From: Chroogloeocystis siderophila 5.2 s.c.1
Lineage (GTDB): Bacteria > Cyanobacteriota > Cyanobacteriia > Cyanobacteriales > Chroococcidiopsidaceae
DNA length: 64,000 nucleotides
NCBI RefSeq assembly: GCF_001904655.1
Contig: NZ_MRCC01000001.1
Coordinates: forward strand, 62,001-126,000
Direction: 5' to 3'
Under the pieces are notes generated by a model. The model was given only the letters and a program-made list of their open reading frames with translations. It ran no database searches and was not told where the DNA came from. The position numbers and the translations under genes are program-made. The number at the start of each line of letters is the position of its first letter. Positions within the stretch are counted from its first letter, which is position 1. This document shows, one piece after another, positions 1 to 9,803 of this stretch.

Positions 1-186
1 AAAGAACAACCGCAGACCGACGGTAGAGAAGCATTAACACTCTGGATTAGCGATCGCTTTGGTGCAAACTCAGTTTTAACGCTTATTCGATATCAGCCTA
101 ACGAAACAATTTACATCGCCAGTTTCCATACCACAGAAAATATCGCAGCGCCTGATATTATTCAAAATATTCACGGTTCTTTATGA
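1..186 (+). CDS. 3' end of an unidentified protein gene (partial)
   Basis: The first base opens an uninterrupted reading frame of 61 codons ending in TGA at 184-186; the 5' part lies outside the window. The visible tail is a mixed alpha/beta sequence ending IIQNIHGSL, with an ISDRFGANSVLTL stretch. I recognise no family from this fragment. It converges on aroA, whose stop codon lies 18 bases downstream, so the two genes meet tail to tail. Confidence 0.6.
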   Translation, partial: KEQPQTDGREALTLWISDRFGANSVLTLIRYQPNETIYIASFHTTENIAAPDIIQNIHGSL

Positions 187-203
187 ATCAGCGAGTAATA
201 AAG

Positions 204-1544
204 TTAAGTACGACAAACTTGTTCGAGTGTCGGTACAAAATCTGGATAGGAAATAGCCGCAGCTTCTGCACGATTAATAGTTGTAGTTCCGGTACTATTG
301 AGCGCAGCGATCGCTAAACTCATCGCAATGCGATGATCTGTATGACTATCGACATCTGTACCTGTAAGCAAAGTTCCCCCAACAATTTCTAAACCATCAG
401 GAAGTTCGGTCACATTAGCCCCCATGCGTTGCAGTTGATTTGCCATAACTGTAATGCGATCGCTTTCTTTAACGCGCAATTCCTCCGCATCGCGAATCAC
501 GGTTGTCCCCTGCGCAAAAACTGCGGCGACGGTAAGAATCGGGATTTCATCAATTAATCGCGGAATCAAATCGCCAGCGATCGTACAACTAGTGAGTTGA
601 CTCGAACGTACGCGTAAATCTGCAACAGGTTCGCCTGCAACTAAACGCTGATTTTCTAACTGAACATCTGCGTTCATCATCGACAATGCTTCTAAAATAC
701 CCGTACGTGTAGGATTTACCCCTACATTTTCAATAATTAATTCGGAATCAGGAACAATTGCTGCTGCAACTAGCCAAAAAGCCGCAGAACTAATATCTCC
801 AGGTACAATAACGGTTTGTCCTTGTAATTGTGCAGGTCCTGTGACTGTAACACTGTGAGTATCAGGCTCGACGCTGAGTTTCGCCCCGAAGGCTTGGAGC
901 ATTCTTTCGCTATGATCCCGCGATAAGGCTGGTTCCGTGACAGTTGTTTCGCCTTCAGTCATCAATCCGGCTAAGAGAATACACGATTTCACTTGCGCAG
1001 AAGCGATCGGAGAATTGTAATGAATTGGTTTAAGCGTTTGTCCTTGAATTGCTAAAGGCGCTAACGAATTATCTTTACGTCCCCAAATTTGCGCCCCCAT
1101 TTGTTGCAATGGTTTGACGACACGCGACATCGGACGCGATCGCAATGAATTATCACCTGTGACAGCAAAAAATCGCCTAGGATGCGCCGCTAAAATTCCG
1201 AGCATCAACCGTAGTGTTGTCCCAGAATTCCCAGCATTGAGGACATCGACAGGTTCTTGTAATTGCCCCAATCCTATTCCTTTGACGGTGACTAATTCGC
1301 TATTTAACTCGGAAATTTCCGCCCCCAAAGCTTGAAAACAACTTGCTGTACTGCGCGGATCTTCGCCTAGCAACAACCCTTGAATGCGCGTTTCGCCCGA
1401 TGCGATCGCACCTAGCATCAAAGCCCGATGCGAAATCGATTTATCTCCTGGAACTCGGATACGACCGTGTAAGGATAATCCTGTAGCACGATTAATAACG
1501 AGATTTTGGTGACGATTCGTTTCTTGCGTGATGACAACCGACAT
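204..1544 (-). CDS. aroA: 3-phosphoshikimate 1-carboxyvinyltransferase (EPSP synthase)
   Basis: Transfers enolpyruvate from PEP to shikimate-3-phosphate, the sixth step of the shikimate pathway, in the cytoplasm. The 446-residue product has the PGDKSISHR phosphate-binding segment at residues 32-40, [10 protein letters not shown] at 103-112, IDEIP at 331-335 (catalytic Asp) and RVKESDR at 357-363. Length and motifs match full bacterial enzymes. The NSGTT form of the central loop resembles the Bacillus-type (class II) enzymes rather than the NAGTA form of the E. coli type. That is a motif impression, not a phylogeny. The ATG start precedes a poorly conserved leader of about 25 residues before the fold begins. 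The gene stands alone; its upstream side is a 411-base AT-rich spacer. Confidence 0.96.
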   Translation of the reverse strand: MSVVITQETNRHQNLVINRATGLSLHGRIRVPGDKSISHRALMLGAIASGETRIQGLLLGEDPRSTASCFQALGAEISELNSELVTVKGIGLGQLQEPVDVLNAGNSGTTLRLMLGILAAHPRRFFAVTGDNSLRSRPMSRVVKPLQQMGAQIWGRKDNSLAPLAIQGQTLKPIHYNSPIASAQVKSCILLAGLMTEGETTVTEPALSRDHSERMLQAFGAKLSVEPDTHSVTVTGPAQLQGQTVIVPGDISSAAFWLVAAAIVPDSELIIENVGVNPTRTGILEALSMMNADVQLENQRLVAGEPVADLRVRSSQLTSCTIAGDLIPRLIDEIPILTVAAVFAQGTTVIRDAEELRVKESDRITVMANQLQRMGANVTELPDGLEIVGGTLLTGTDVDSHTDHRIAMSLAIAALNSTGTTTINRAEAAAISYPDFVPTLEQVCRT

Positions 1545-1955
1545 GAAAACTCACGTAACGTGTGTGCATTTCATCCTACCGCAGTATTAGCACTCAGGTA
1601 CTGAAATCCTAGTTAATTTTGAACTCAAGACTACATCGATTTTCTCAAGAATTATCAGCTTATAACTCAAATGCTACTTACAATATCGATTGAGTTACTT
1701 TTTAGTGTAGTCTTAACCTTTTTCTCACCAAAAATTCACAAAACTGTCAACAATATAAAGTCATTGTTTAAGTATAAGTATCAAACTTTACTTTTTTAAA
1801 CTCAACTGACAGTATATCTCTATACAAAATTATAATCATAAATTTATTCAGTAGTCTTTGAGCATAGTAAATAATATTAATCTACTAAGTAAATTTAATT
1901 AGCTGACTATAACTAAGTTTTAAAAAAAAATAAATTATCTCAAAAACCTACAATA
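1545..1955. other. AT-rich spacer between divergent genes
   Basis: This stretch must hold the promoters of leftward aroA and the rightward glycosyltransferase. It is strongly AT-rich with runs of A and T near 1795 and 1921-1931. I see no ORF with protein character, no clear repeat and no RNA gene. Confidence 0.6.
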
Positions 1956-2879
1956 ATGAAAATAAGTGTAATTATTCCTTGCTTTAATGCAGCAAAAACA
2001 ATTGCAGTGCAGTTAGAAGCCCTTGCTAAACAAACATGGAAAAATTGGGAAATTATTGTTGTTGATAATGGTTCTACAGATGAATCAGTTGCAATTGTTG
2101 AAAAATATCAAAAACAAATTCCAAATCTTCAGTTGATTCATGCAAGCGATCGCCCTGGCGCTGCGCACGCACGTAACGCTGGTGCCAAAGTTGCAACTGG
2201 CGAAGCACTTCTATTTTGTGATGCTGACGATCGAGTTGAAGCAAGTTGGTTATCTACAATGGGAGAAGCACTTCTCAAACGTGATTTTGTTGCTGGATGT
2301 TTTGATTATACGCAACTCAACGAACCGTGGCTAGTTGATAGCGGTATCTTGCAAGTTCAGAAAGTAGGGCTTTCGCAGTACGAATTTCCGCCTTATCTAC
2401 CTTTTGCAGGCAGTGGTAATCTCGGTATCAAAAAAGCGTTACATGAAGCTGTAGGTGGATTTAATGAAAACTTATTATATGCGGAGGATACTGACTATTG
2501 TTTCCGCGTTCAACTTTTAGGTACTCAACTTCATTTTGTTGAAGATGCTGTTGCTCAAATACGCCTACGTCATAGATTTAAAGACATTTACAAGCAAGGA
2601 GAAAGCTGGGCTGAAAGCCATATATACCTCCGTTTGCTTTATGGAGTGTCTGTTAGTAGAATTGTTGCTTTTGGTTATTTAATAAAAGTTTTATTATATC
2701 CAATTAAAATTGTTTTTTATCTTAAAAATAAAAGTCAATTTGCCAAATGGTTGTGGATACTTAGTTGGAATATTGGACTTTTAAAAGGAAGCCTCAAGTA
2801 TTCTCGAAACTTGACATTGGAAAGCAATTTATCAAGGCAAGAATCTAGCCAAAAAGTAAAAACTGTTCCAGTTAACTAG
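1956..2879 (+). CDS. Family 2 glycosyltransferase
   Basis: A 307-residue GT-A fold glycosyltransferase. Residues 1-10 form the first beta strand (MKISVIIPCF), IIVVDNGSTD at 33-42 is the nucleotide-sugar site and DADD at 89-92 is the metal-binding DxD motif. An ED dipeptide in the LLYAEDTDYCFR segment is the likely catalytic base. The C-terminal 80 residues are hydrophobic and basic and may sit on the membrane. Donor and acceptor cannot be read from sequence. It lies 11 bases upstream of a PIG-L deacetylase gene; that pairing suggests joint work on a surface glycan or glycolipid, where the acetyl group of an N-acetylated sugar is removed. Confidence 0.9.
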   Translation: MKISVIIPCFNAAKTIAVQLEALAKQTWKNWEIIVVDNGSTDESVAIVEKYQKQIPNLQLIHASDRPGAAHARNAGAKVATGEALLFCDADDRVEASWLSTMGEALLKRDFVAGCFDYTQLNEPWLVDSGILQVQKVGLSQYEFPPYLPFAGSGNLGIKKALHEAVGGFNENLLYAEDTDYCFRVQLLGTQLHFVEDAVAQIRLRHRFKDIYKQGESWAESHIYLRLLYGVSVSRIVAFGYLIKVLLYPIKIVFYLKNKSQFAKWLWILSWNIGLLKGSLKYSRNLTLESNLSRQESSQKVKTVPVN

Positions 2880-2890
2880 GAAGTATCTTT

Positions 2891-3694
2891 ATGAATAAGT
2901 ACCATCAAAAAATCAAGCAGCGGTTGCTCTCAAAATCAAGGTTTATTTATTTGTGGTGGTTGTACAAGAAAAGCAAAGCGATCGCAGTGAATCAAAAATC
3001 AGCAATCGTTTTTGCACCGCATCAAGACGACGAAACGCTAGGTTGTGGTGGTACAATTGCGCTCAAGTGCGATCGCAAAGTCGCGTTAGATGTTGTATTT
3101 CTAACTGATGGTAGAGCATCATACGCAGAATATCCGCAAATTTGTCCGGATCAGTTGGTGCAAATTCGCCAGCAAGAAGCAATTCAAGCCCTCAAGACTC
3201 TTGGTGTCGCACAATCAGCAATTCACTTTCTGGGTAAACCTGATGGCGGTTTAGCTGTACTATCGAGTGCTGAACGTCAGGAGACAATTAATCAACTCGT
3301 GCAATTGTTACGCGATCGCCAACCGCAAGAGGTATACGTACCTTACAAACAGGATATTCATCCTGACCATAAAGAAACTTACGCTTTAGTGCAAGCCGCA
3401 GTCCAAGAATCGCAGCTACCTATTGAAGTATTGCAGTATCCTGTATGGACGCGCTGGGTTCCACATCAACTTGATTTTAAATCTCCAGAGCTTGCCCATG
3501 CTTATAGATTACCAATTAACAAAGTCCTAAACAAAAAAATTGCAGCTTTGGCAGCTTATCAATCGCAATATTCTAGTATAGTGCCTGGTGTTGAGCCAAT
3601 TCTGCCACCAGGTTTTATCGAGTGCTTCATTTCTTCCTACGAAATATTTTTTAAAACGTCGCCAGTTAAGCAAAAGCTGAGTTGTGAATTATGA
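2891..3694 (+). CDS. PIG-L family N-acetyl sugar deacetylase
   Basis: The 267-residue product has the zinc-dependent PIG-L/LmbE signature: APHQDDE at residues 42-48 (the family's AHPDDE motif, with His-Asp-Asp ligands) and HPDH at 157-160 carrying the third ligand. Family members remove acetyl from GlcNAc linked to inositol, cysteine-ligand precursors, antibiotics or lipids; the substrate here is unknown. The N-terminal 35 residues are basic and aromatic (FIYLWWLYKK) and may associate with membrane. It is the second gene of a probable two-gene operon with the upstream glycosyltransferase. Confidence 0.88.
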   Translation: MNKYHQKIKQRLLSKSRFIYLWWLYKKSKAIAVNQKSAIVFAPHQDDETLGCGGTIALKCDRKVALDVVFLTDGRASYAEYPQICPDQLVQIRQQEAIQALKTLGVAQSAIHFLGKPDGGLAVLSSAERQETINQLVQLLRDRQPQEVYVPYKQDIHPDHKETYALVQAAVQESQLPIEVLQYPVWTRWVPHQLDFKSPELAHAYRLPINKVLNKKIAALAAYQSQYSSIVPGVEPILPPGFIECFISSYEIFFKTSPVKQKLSCEL

Positions 3695-3913
3695 GTTAGC
3701 CCAATTAACACAAAACCCCACATTGATCGCTTTGCTTTCTTAAGCGCGACCAATTAGCAGTTACCAATGACCAATAAAAGCTGTAAGGCTACTTTTAATT
3801 TCCACCCATTTACTTGAATCGGCGCAATGTTATTAAGCTTTGCTTTAAGAACAGTGGCATAAGTCTTGTTCAAGATAAACTAGCGCTGTACTAGCCATGC
3901 GGTCTTTTTGCTC

Positions 3914-4351
3914 ATGCTGACTCGTTACCGTCAACCAGTATCGCTTTCATTAATTTCTACAGATTTACCCTTGCGGTACGTGGTGCAGACTGTAGCTACG
4001 TTAGAACAAAAAGATCGCGAGAGTTTTCATTTATTGATAACAGAACCTTCACTTGCTAGCCCTAGTCTTTTGTGGCTCGAAATTTCACCATATCGAGTCA
4101 TTATGACCAGACAAGCAGAAAATCAAGTATGCTATCGTCATTTTTGGGAGCGCGGAGTTTACGGAATTAGTCGTTACTGGTTAGGAAACGGATTTTTTCA
4201 GGGCAGCGAAAATATCCTGCAATTGCGTAATTTTACTCGACAATTAACTTTAGTCAATCGTCCCTTACCGCAGCAACTTCAAGTCGAGTATGAATTGTGG
4301 TCGCAAGTACAACTCGGACGCTATGTTTTGAAGCTAGAGATACACTACTGA
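3914..4351 (+). CDS. Conserved hypothetical protein
   Basis: A 145-residue soluble protein starting at ATG 3914; an in-frame TTG two codons earlier is a poorer start. The sequence is rich in aromatic and aliphatic beta-strand residues (LWLEISPYRVIMTR, WERGVYGISRYWLGNGFF). It has no signal peptide, membrane segment or metal motif. I do not recognise the family; it reads like a protein conserved only in cyanobacteria. It converges on the CPBP protease gene, with only 8 bases between the stops. Confidence 0.7.
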   Translation: MLTRYRQPVSLSLISTDLPLRYVVQTVATLEQKDRESFHLLITEPSLASPSLLWLEISPYRVIMTRQAENQVCYRHFWERGVYGISRYWLGNGFFQGSENILQLRNFTRQLTLVNRPLPQQLQVEYELWSQVQLGRYVLKLEIHY

Positions 4352-4359
4352 CCAACAAA

Positions 4360-5949
4360 TTAAACAGAACCACTACCTAAAATAAATAAACTTAAAAGCG
4401 TGCCACTATTCCAAAGACTGTGGAGTAGCATGGGTGCGAGGAGGTTGCGCGATCGCGTGTACACAACCCCTAAGACAATTCCTAAAACGGTCAATGGAAG
4501 AATTTCAGCTACACTGAGGTGCGCAACCGCAAACAGCAACGAACTGAGAAGAATCGCACCCGAAACGGATACGTAACGGGTGAGTGAGGGTAAAAGAAAA
4601 CCACGAAACAGTAATTCCTCGAAAATCGGCGCGGCGATCGCAGCGGTAAAAAAGAAAATAGCTAATGCTACTTGATCTTGTGCCTGCAATGCTAAGGATA
4701 ACAGTGGATTACTACCACCCTGTCCTTGCCAGATTTGTTGATTAATCAGCGACACAATCACCACGAGTGGAAGTGCAGCACAGTATCCTCCCAACCCCCA
4801 TAAAAACCAATTTCCCTGTAAATTGAAGCGAAACCAATCTTTGGGAAGCGGGAAGAAAGGCTTAATTGAAAAGTAAAGCACTGCCAAGCCACCCAAAGCA
4901 ACTGTTAGGTAAGTCGTCAAAATATAAAAAGCCTGAACGCGCACACCCGAACCTGCTGGCGGTCTAATTTGCAGTAGCGCCAACCCCAAAGGAACAACAA
5001 TTTGCCCCATGAGAAAAAAGCCGAGGATGAATACCTGCCAAACAGTTTCTCCTGTCCAAGGAGTTGACCACCGTGCATCTTCATTTTGTGCAAGTAGCGC
5101 CTCTTTTCCTTTGACTAAACGCTGAGCGCCTAAAATGAGCAGTAGCCCAACACCAACTATGCCACCAAAAGCAGGCAGACTACCAATAAATGCGAGTTTG
5201 ATGACAGCTTGCTGGGCTACTTGTTGTTCGGTGGCTTGTAGCTGTGTCAGCGCGTCTTGACGTTGCTGAAGTTGATATAGCTGAGACAAAGCACGATAGC
5301 GAAACCAACCATCTAAGTTATTCTGAATCAGTTGTTCGGCATCGGGAAATATCCGAGGCGGGTCGCTCCAAAGCCCTATCAAAACTGCTGCGGTATCGGC
5401 GAGTACAGCTTGCTGTTGATTGTTAACTTGCTGTTGAAACTTTGTCCAAGTTTGAATCGCTGCATCAGTTTGTTCTTGCTGTACTTGTAATAGTCCTAGC
5501 CGCAGATCTAGTTCAGCAATCAATTGCTGCAACTGAGCGCGCGATCGCTGTATTTGTTGCTGTTGTCGCAGGCGAGAAGTATCGGTAATTGGGGCAATTT
5601 CTGATTGTGATTTGGGAGTCGCAGGGGTGGTTACAGGTTCTGACTGTAACTGTTTTAGTTGGTTGTTTGCTTTATCTAAGTTAATCTGCGCTGACGTTCT
5701 TGCCTCTTGATATTGCTCGAACGCAGAATTAAGCGGTTGTTCTCCGAGCAAAGCACTGCGAGCATTGCTCAGACTCGCGCCATTGTCACCCTGAGGTTGC
5801 CACTCTTGTGCGTGCAAAAGGAGATTAGCTTGATACAGTTCCAAGCGACTTTGAATTTGCGGTTGTTGCCAGCTTTCCCATAAAGACGCACCAGCAAATA
5901 AAATTGCGACTACCGTCAGCAAACTTAAGATGATCCGCTTAATTGTCAT
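4360..5949 (-). CDS. CPBP family intramembrane glutamic protease
   Basis: A 529-residue membrane protein. After an N-terminal anchor (about residues 8-25) comes a long Gln-rich coiled-coil region (about 60-240) that should lie outside the membrane, then about eight membrane spans. The CPBP (Abi/CAAX protease) catalytic motif EELLFRG lies near residues 444-450, followed by FAVAHLS and HSLWN, which supply the other catalytic His and Asn. CPBP proteins cleave inside membranes or mature prenylated or bacteriocin substrates; cyanobacterial targets are unknown. The long N-terminal coiled coil is larger than in minimal CPBP proteins. ATG at 5949 is preferred to the TTG one codon upstream. Confidence 0.88.
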   Translation of the reverse strand: MTIKRIILSLLTVVAILFAGASLWESWQQPQIQSRLELYQANLLLHAQEWQPQGDNGASLSNARSALLGEQPLNSAFEQYQEARTSAQINLDKANNQLKQLQSEPVTTPATPKSQSEIAPITDTSRLRQQQQIQRSRAQLQQLIAELDLRLGLLQVQQEQTDAAIQTWTKFQQQVNNQQQAVLADTAAVLIGLWSDPPRIFPDAEQLIQNNLDGWFRYRALSQLYQLQQRQDALTQLQATEQQVAQQAVIKLAFIGSLPAFGGIVGVGLLLILGAQRLVKGKEALLAQNEDARWSTPWTGETVWQVFILGFFLMGQIVVPLGLALLQIRPPAGSGVRVQAFYILTTYLTVALGGLAVLYFSIKPFFPLPKDWFRFNLQGNWFLWGLGGYCAALPLVVIVSLINQQIWQGQGGSNPLLSLALQAQDQVALAIFFFTAAIAAPIFEELLFRGFLLPSLTRYVSVSGAILLSSLLFAVAHLSVAEILPLTVLGIVLGVVYTRSRNLLAPMLLHSLWNSGTLLSLFILGSGSV

Positions 5950-6018
5950 CAATCTCCCCCGTTACAGCCATCTTGAGCGCGCGATCGCACCCTTGTGGAA
6001 TCATAGCAAGGAATGGAA

Positions 6019-6120
6019 GAGGTCAGGGGTCGGGGGTCAAAGGTCGGGGGAAGAAGTAGTTGCTAGCTGTTAAGTACTCTAGACACTAGCCATTAATCAC
6101 CACCCACTAATCACGAATCA
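6019..6120. repeat. Degenerate heptamer (STRR-like) spacer
   Basis: Between the CPBP protease and the histidine phosphatase, the spacer carries imperfect tandem units of the form GGTCRGG/GGGGTCR near 6019-6050, followed by TTARTCACYA-like units up to 6120. This resembles the short tandemly repeated repetitive heptamers described in filamentous cyanobacteria. No coding potential is seen. Confidence 0.5.
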
Positions 6121-6235
6121 CTTCATTATTCTGTTGTTAACAAGTGTTCATCACACGCTAAAATAACGCTGGCTCGTATGTGCTGCGAATGTGCAGCGAA
6201 CGATTTACAAAAAGTGCTGTGGGAGGATAAATAGA

Positions 6236-7588
6236 TTGACCACTCGTGTCATTATTGTGCGTCACGGTCAAAGCAGCTACAACACCGAAAAGCGCATTCA
6301 GGGTCGTAGTGATGTGTCAACTTTAACTGAAAAGGGGCAAAACGATGCCCGTAAAGTTGGTGGTGCGCTGAGTCACTTAAATTTTGCTGCGGTTTATACT
6401 AGCCCTCTACAGCGAGCAAAACATACAGCAGAAATCATCTGTAATTGCTTAGCAACACCCCTCAAGCCGCAAGCTTCTAGTATCTTAATGGAAGTTGACT
6501 TGTCGTTGTGGGAAGGAATGCTTTCCTCTGAGGTGCGCGAGAAATTTCCTGATGCTTACCGACTTTGGCACGAACATCCGGATCAACTGGTGATGGTGGT
6601 GGGAGAAAACCGCGAACACTTCCCCATTCTCAGTTTGTTTCAACAAGCAAGACAGTTTTGGGAAGAAACTTTACCGCGTCATGCAGGCGAAACAATTCTG
6701 ATCGTGGGGCATAACGGTATCAATCGCGCTTTGATTAGTACGGCTTTGGGAATTTCGCCGCAACGCTACCACTCGATTCAGCAATCGAACTGTAATGTCA
6801 CAGTCCTGAATTTCGATCCGGCGACTCCTTCGCACCAAAAAGACAGCAAGTGGGGAGCAGTACAGCTAGAATCACTCAATCAAACAGCACATTTGGGCGA
6901 AATTCTACCTTCACTGCGACCAAATCATCAAGGACAGCGCCTTTTGCTTGTACGTCATGGTGAAACCGAATGGAATCGCCAAACGCGGTTTCAGGGGCAA
7001 ATCGATGTTCCGCTCAACGATAATGGTCGGCAACAGGCACAAAAAGCAGCGGAATTTCTGAAAAACGTGCGGCTGGATTTCGCTGTGAGTAGCCCAATGT
7101 TGCGTCCCAAGGAAACCGCAGAGATTATTTTGCAGCATCACCCTGAAATTCAACTGCAATTACACGCTGACCTGCAAGAGATTAATCACGGACTTTGGGA
7201 AGGTAAATTAGAATCAGAGATCGAGCAAAGTTTTCCAGGGAAACTACATCAATGGCGAACAGTACCAGCAGAGGTACAAATGCCACAAGGTGAGAATTTA
7301 CAGCAAGTCTGGGAACGCAGTGTTGCGGCTTGGCAAAGTATTCTTGATTCCGCAGCAAGTCAAACGACTGGGTTGGTTGTGGCGCACGATGCCACGAATA
7401 AAGTTTTACTGTGTCATGTTTTGGGTTTGTCACCTGCGCATTTCTGGAACTTTCGCCAAGGAAATGGGGCTGTCAGCGTTATTGATTATCCGCAAAGTGC
7501 AGCAGGTTTACCTGTATTGCAAGCAATGAATATCACAACTCATCTTGGGGGAGGTGTTCTTGATAAAACTGCCGCAGGGGCGTTGTAG
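6236..7588 (+). CDS. Tandem histidine phosphatase (phosphoglycerate mutase-like)
   Basis: A 450-residue protein of two histidine-phosphatase domains in tandem. The first begins RHGQ at residues 9-12 with a second catalytic His in GHNGINRA near 158. The second begins RHGE at 240-243 with its second His in VAHDATNK. Both halves keep the LWEG acid-base segment, so both could be active. The start is the TTG at 6236, eleven bases after GGGAGG; a GTG 45 bases upstream lacks a ribosome site and adds an atypical leader. Cyanobacterial homologues are annotated as phosphoglycerate mutase or phosphoserine phosphatase; the substrate cannot be decided here. A dihydroorotase paralogue follows in the same direction. 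Confidence 0.9.
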   Translation: MTTRVIIVRHGQSSYNTEKRIQGRSDVSTLTEKGQNDARKVGGALSHLNFAAVYTSPLQRAKHTAEIICNCLATPLKPQASSILMEVDLSLWEGMLSSEVREKFPDAYRLWHEHPDQLVMVVGENREHFPILSLFQQARQFWEETLPRHAGETILIVGHNGINRALISTALGISPQRYHSIQQSNCNVTVLNFDPATPSHQKDSKWGAVQLESLNQTAHLGEILPSLRPNHQGQRLLLVRHGETEWNRQTRFQGQIDVPLNDNGRQQAQKAAEFLKNVRLDFAVSSPMLRPKETAEIILQHHPEIQLQLHADLQEINHGLWEGKLESEIEQSFPGKLHQWRTVPAEVQMPQGENLQQVWERSVAAWQSILDSAASQTTGLVVAHDATNKVLLCHVLGLSPAHFWNFRQGNGAVSVIDYPQSAAGLPVLQAMNITTHLGGGVLDKTAAGAL

Positions 7589-7656
7589 GGTACTGGGTAA
7601 CAATAGGTCATTATTAAATTAATTGGTGTCAGGTGAGTCTGTCCCAATCAAAATTC

Positions 7657-8919
7657 ATGAAGAGTGAATTGCTACAACAAGTTCGGGTGATTGATCCTGT
7701 ATCGAGTACTGATCGGGTAGCTGATGTTTTGGTTGTTGATGGTCTGATTCAGGCATTGCAGGAAACGATCGCCGACTATTCAACTAATACGCAGGTGCGT
7801 AATTGTCGCGGACTTGTGTTAGGTCCTGGATTGGTCGATTTGTACAGCCATTCTGGCGAACCTGGGTTTGAAGAACGCGAAACTTGGCGATCGCTTATTG
7901 ATGCTGCAACTGCTGGCGGGTTTACTCGATTGCACGTTTTGCCGGATACGATGCCCGCGCTTGATAATCTATCGGTAGTATCGCGGCTACAGCAGGAACT
8001 CGCAGCCGCCACGGTTAAAGTTAAGTTTTGGGCGGCGCTGACGGTTGGTGTTAAAGGACAGCAAATGACCGAATTGGCAGAATTAGTGGCTGAATCAAAT
8101 GTTGTGGGTTTTGCCGATGGTCGCGCGATTGAAAATTTAGCACTACTACGGCGCTTGCTAGAATACATCAAACCAATCAATAAGCCGGTGGCGTTGTGGG
8201 CGTGTGACGCGCAGTTGGCGGGAAATGGCGTGATGCGCGAAGGTACGCAATCAATTCGTTTTGGATTATCAGGAAATCCGGCGATCGCAGAAACGGCGGC
8301 GTTGGCTGCAATTTTAGAAGTTGTCGCCGCGATTGGGACTCCCGTACATATTATGCGGATTTCAACGGCGCGGGGTGTCGAATTGATTCAAGCGGCAAAA
8401 GCTCAAGGCTTACCTATTACGGCGAGTACGACTTGGATGCACTTGCTTCTTGATACGCAAGCGGTGAAAAGTTACAATCCCTCGCTGCGATTAGAACCAC
8501 CACTCGGAAATACCAGCGATGTTCAGGCACTACGTCAAGGAGTTCGTTCGGGTATTATCGATGCAATCGCCGTCGATCACACTCCTTACACCTACGAAGA
8601 AAAAACTGTTGCCTTTGCCGAAGCTCCTGCGGGTGCGATCGGTTTAGAGTTAGCTTTACCCTTACTGTGGCAAAATCTTGTAGAAACGGGTGAATTGTCC
8701 GCAGTCGAATTATGGCGCAGCCTTAGTACCTGCCCATCTCAATGTTTACAACAAAACCCTAGTGCGATTTCTCCTGATACATCGGCAGAAATGGTTCTTT
8801 TCGATCCACACCAAGTATGGCAATTGCAAGTACATACTTTGAAATCTTTGTCAAGTAATACGCCGTGGTTAGGACAAACGCTGCAAGGACGTGTCGTGCA
8901 AACTTGGTACAAGAATTGA
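7657..8919 (+). CDS. Dihydroorotase-like protein with degraded metal site
   Basis: A 420-residue amidohydrolase-fold protein of the dihydroorotase family. The metal ligands of active enzymes are largely replaced. The HxH strand reads DLYSHSGEPG. The HAED strand is WACD. The HILHMS strand is HIMRIS. Only the DHTP near the end keeps the final Asp. The fold and spacing are otherwise complete with no stop, so this looks like a maintained non-catalytic paralogue rather than a pseudogene. Known precedents are the inactive dihydroorotase-like partners of aspartate transcarbamoylase. ATG 7657 matches the expected family start better than GTG 7633. The active enzyme is encoded 0.9 kb downstream, beyond lepB on the other strand. 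Confidence 0.82.
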   Translation: MKSELLQQVRVIDPVSSTDRVADVLVVDGLIQALQETIADYSTNTQVRNCRGLVLGPGLVDLYSHSGEPGFEERETWRSLIDAATAGGFTRLHVLPDTMPALDNLSVVSRLQQELAAATVKVKFWAALTVGVKGQQMTELAELVAESNVVGFADGRAIENLALLRRLLEYIKPINKPVALWACDAQLAGNGVMREGTQSIRFGLSGNPAIAETAALAAILEVVAAIGTPVHIMRISTARGVELIQAAKAQGLPITASTTWMHLLLDTQAVKSYNPSLRLEPPLGNTSDVQALRQGVRSGIIDAIAVDHTPYTYEEKTVAFAEAPAGAIGLELALPLLWQNLVETGELSAVELWRSLSTCPSQCLQQNPSAISPDTSAEMVLFDPHQVWQLQVHTLKSLSSNTPWLGQTLQGRVVQTWYKN

Positions 8920-8931
8920 GAAGGCTGTTCT

Positions 8932-9510
8932 TTAATTTATTTCCCCGACTCGATGCGGAGGCCAAAAGCGGACTACTGCACGTCCGATAATATTTTCTCG
9001 CGGCACAAAGCCCCAAAAATGGCTATCATAGCTGTTGTTGCGGTTATCGCCTAAGACTAAATACGAGTTTTCTGGCACAATCACAGGTCCATATAGGTAC
9101 TGCGGAGGCGCTTCGATGTAGTTTTCGCGCAACGGCTGATCGTCGATGTAAACTCGTCCGCCTCTAACTTCTACCTTATCGCCAGGTAGTCCAATAATTC
9201 TTTTGATAAAAGCATCTTTGAGATTGGGGTTTTCTTGAATAATTCCTTTGGTAGGAGAAAAAACCACGATATCTCCCCGTTGTGGGCTTGTGAAACGATA
9301 ACTCAACTTATCGACAATCAACTTGTCATACTTTTGCAGCGTTGGCAGCATAGACTCGGAAGGTATCCAACGCGCTTCGGCAACAAAAGTCCGAATTCCT
9401 AAAGCTAATACAATACTTAAGGCGATCGTTCTACCTAATTCACCGATCCAAGAACCTTCACTATCTTGTCGCGAATTTTTTTTCGATACTTGATCTGGCA
9501 CACGAGACAT
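8932..9510 (-). CDS. lepB: Signal peptidase I
   Basis: Cleaves signal peptides from secreted and thylakoid-targeted proteins at the outer face of the membrane. The 192-residue product has one N-terminal membrane anchor (about 28-45), the catalytic Ser in SESM (Ser53), the catalytic Lys in FIKR (about Lys103), and the conserved [15 protein letters not shown] box near 160. This is the short single-anchor form common in cyanobacteria and Gram-positive bacteria. It converges with the dihydroorotase-like gene and is divergent from pyrC. Confidence 0.95.
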   Translation of the reverse strand: MSRVPDQVSKKNSRQDSEGSWIGELGRTIALSIVLALGIRTFVAEARWIPSESMLPTLQKYDKLIVDKLSYRFTSPQRGDIVVFSPTKGIIQENPNLKDAFIKRIIGLPGDKVEVRGGRVYIDDQPLRENYIEAPPQYLYGPVIVPENSYLVLGDNRNNSYDSHFWGFVPRENIIGRAVVRFWPPHRVGEIN

Positions 9511-9803
9511 AGAGCTTTGTTTAAAACAACCGAAAGGTGCTAATAACTAATTTAACGAGCGAAAATACTTTGATTTATTAATTCTAACTAGAAAAAGCTT
9601 ACATTAATGTAACACTGGTATCCTGAAAAGTTTCATTGAAGTTTGAGAACGTGGATATAAAGACGCGATCGCTCTACAGTTTTAACTCACCCCTTGCTTT
9701 TCCGGTAGAATAACGTGCATTTATTCTGCCACTGTTTATAAGTCCTGCTATTTTCAAAGTGTTGTCACTTGTTACACTCAACCCCAGTACTTAATTAATT
9801 GTC

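Noticed and set aside
6191-6235. Upstream GTG start for the tandem histidine phosphatase
   Set aside because: The GTG at 6191 lacks a ribosome site and adds a Cys/Arg-rich leader, whereas TTG 6236 follows GGGAGG and gives the expected N-terminus.
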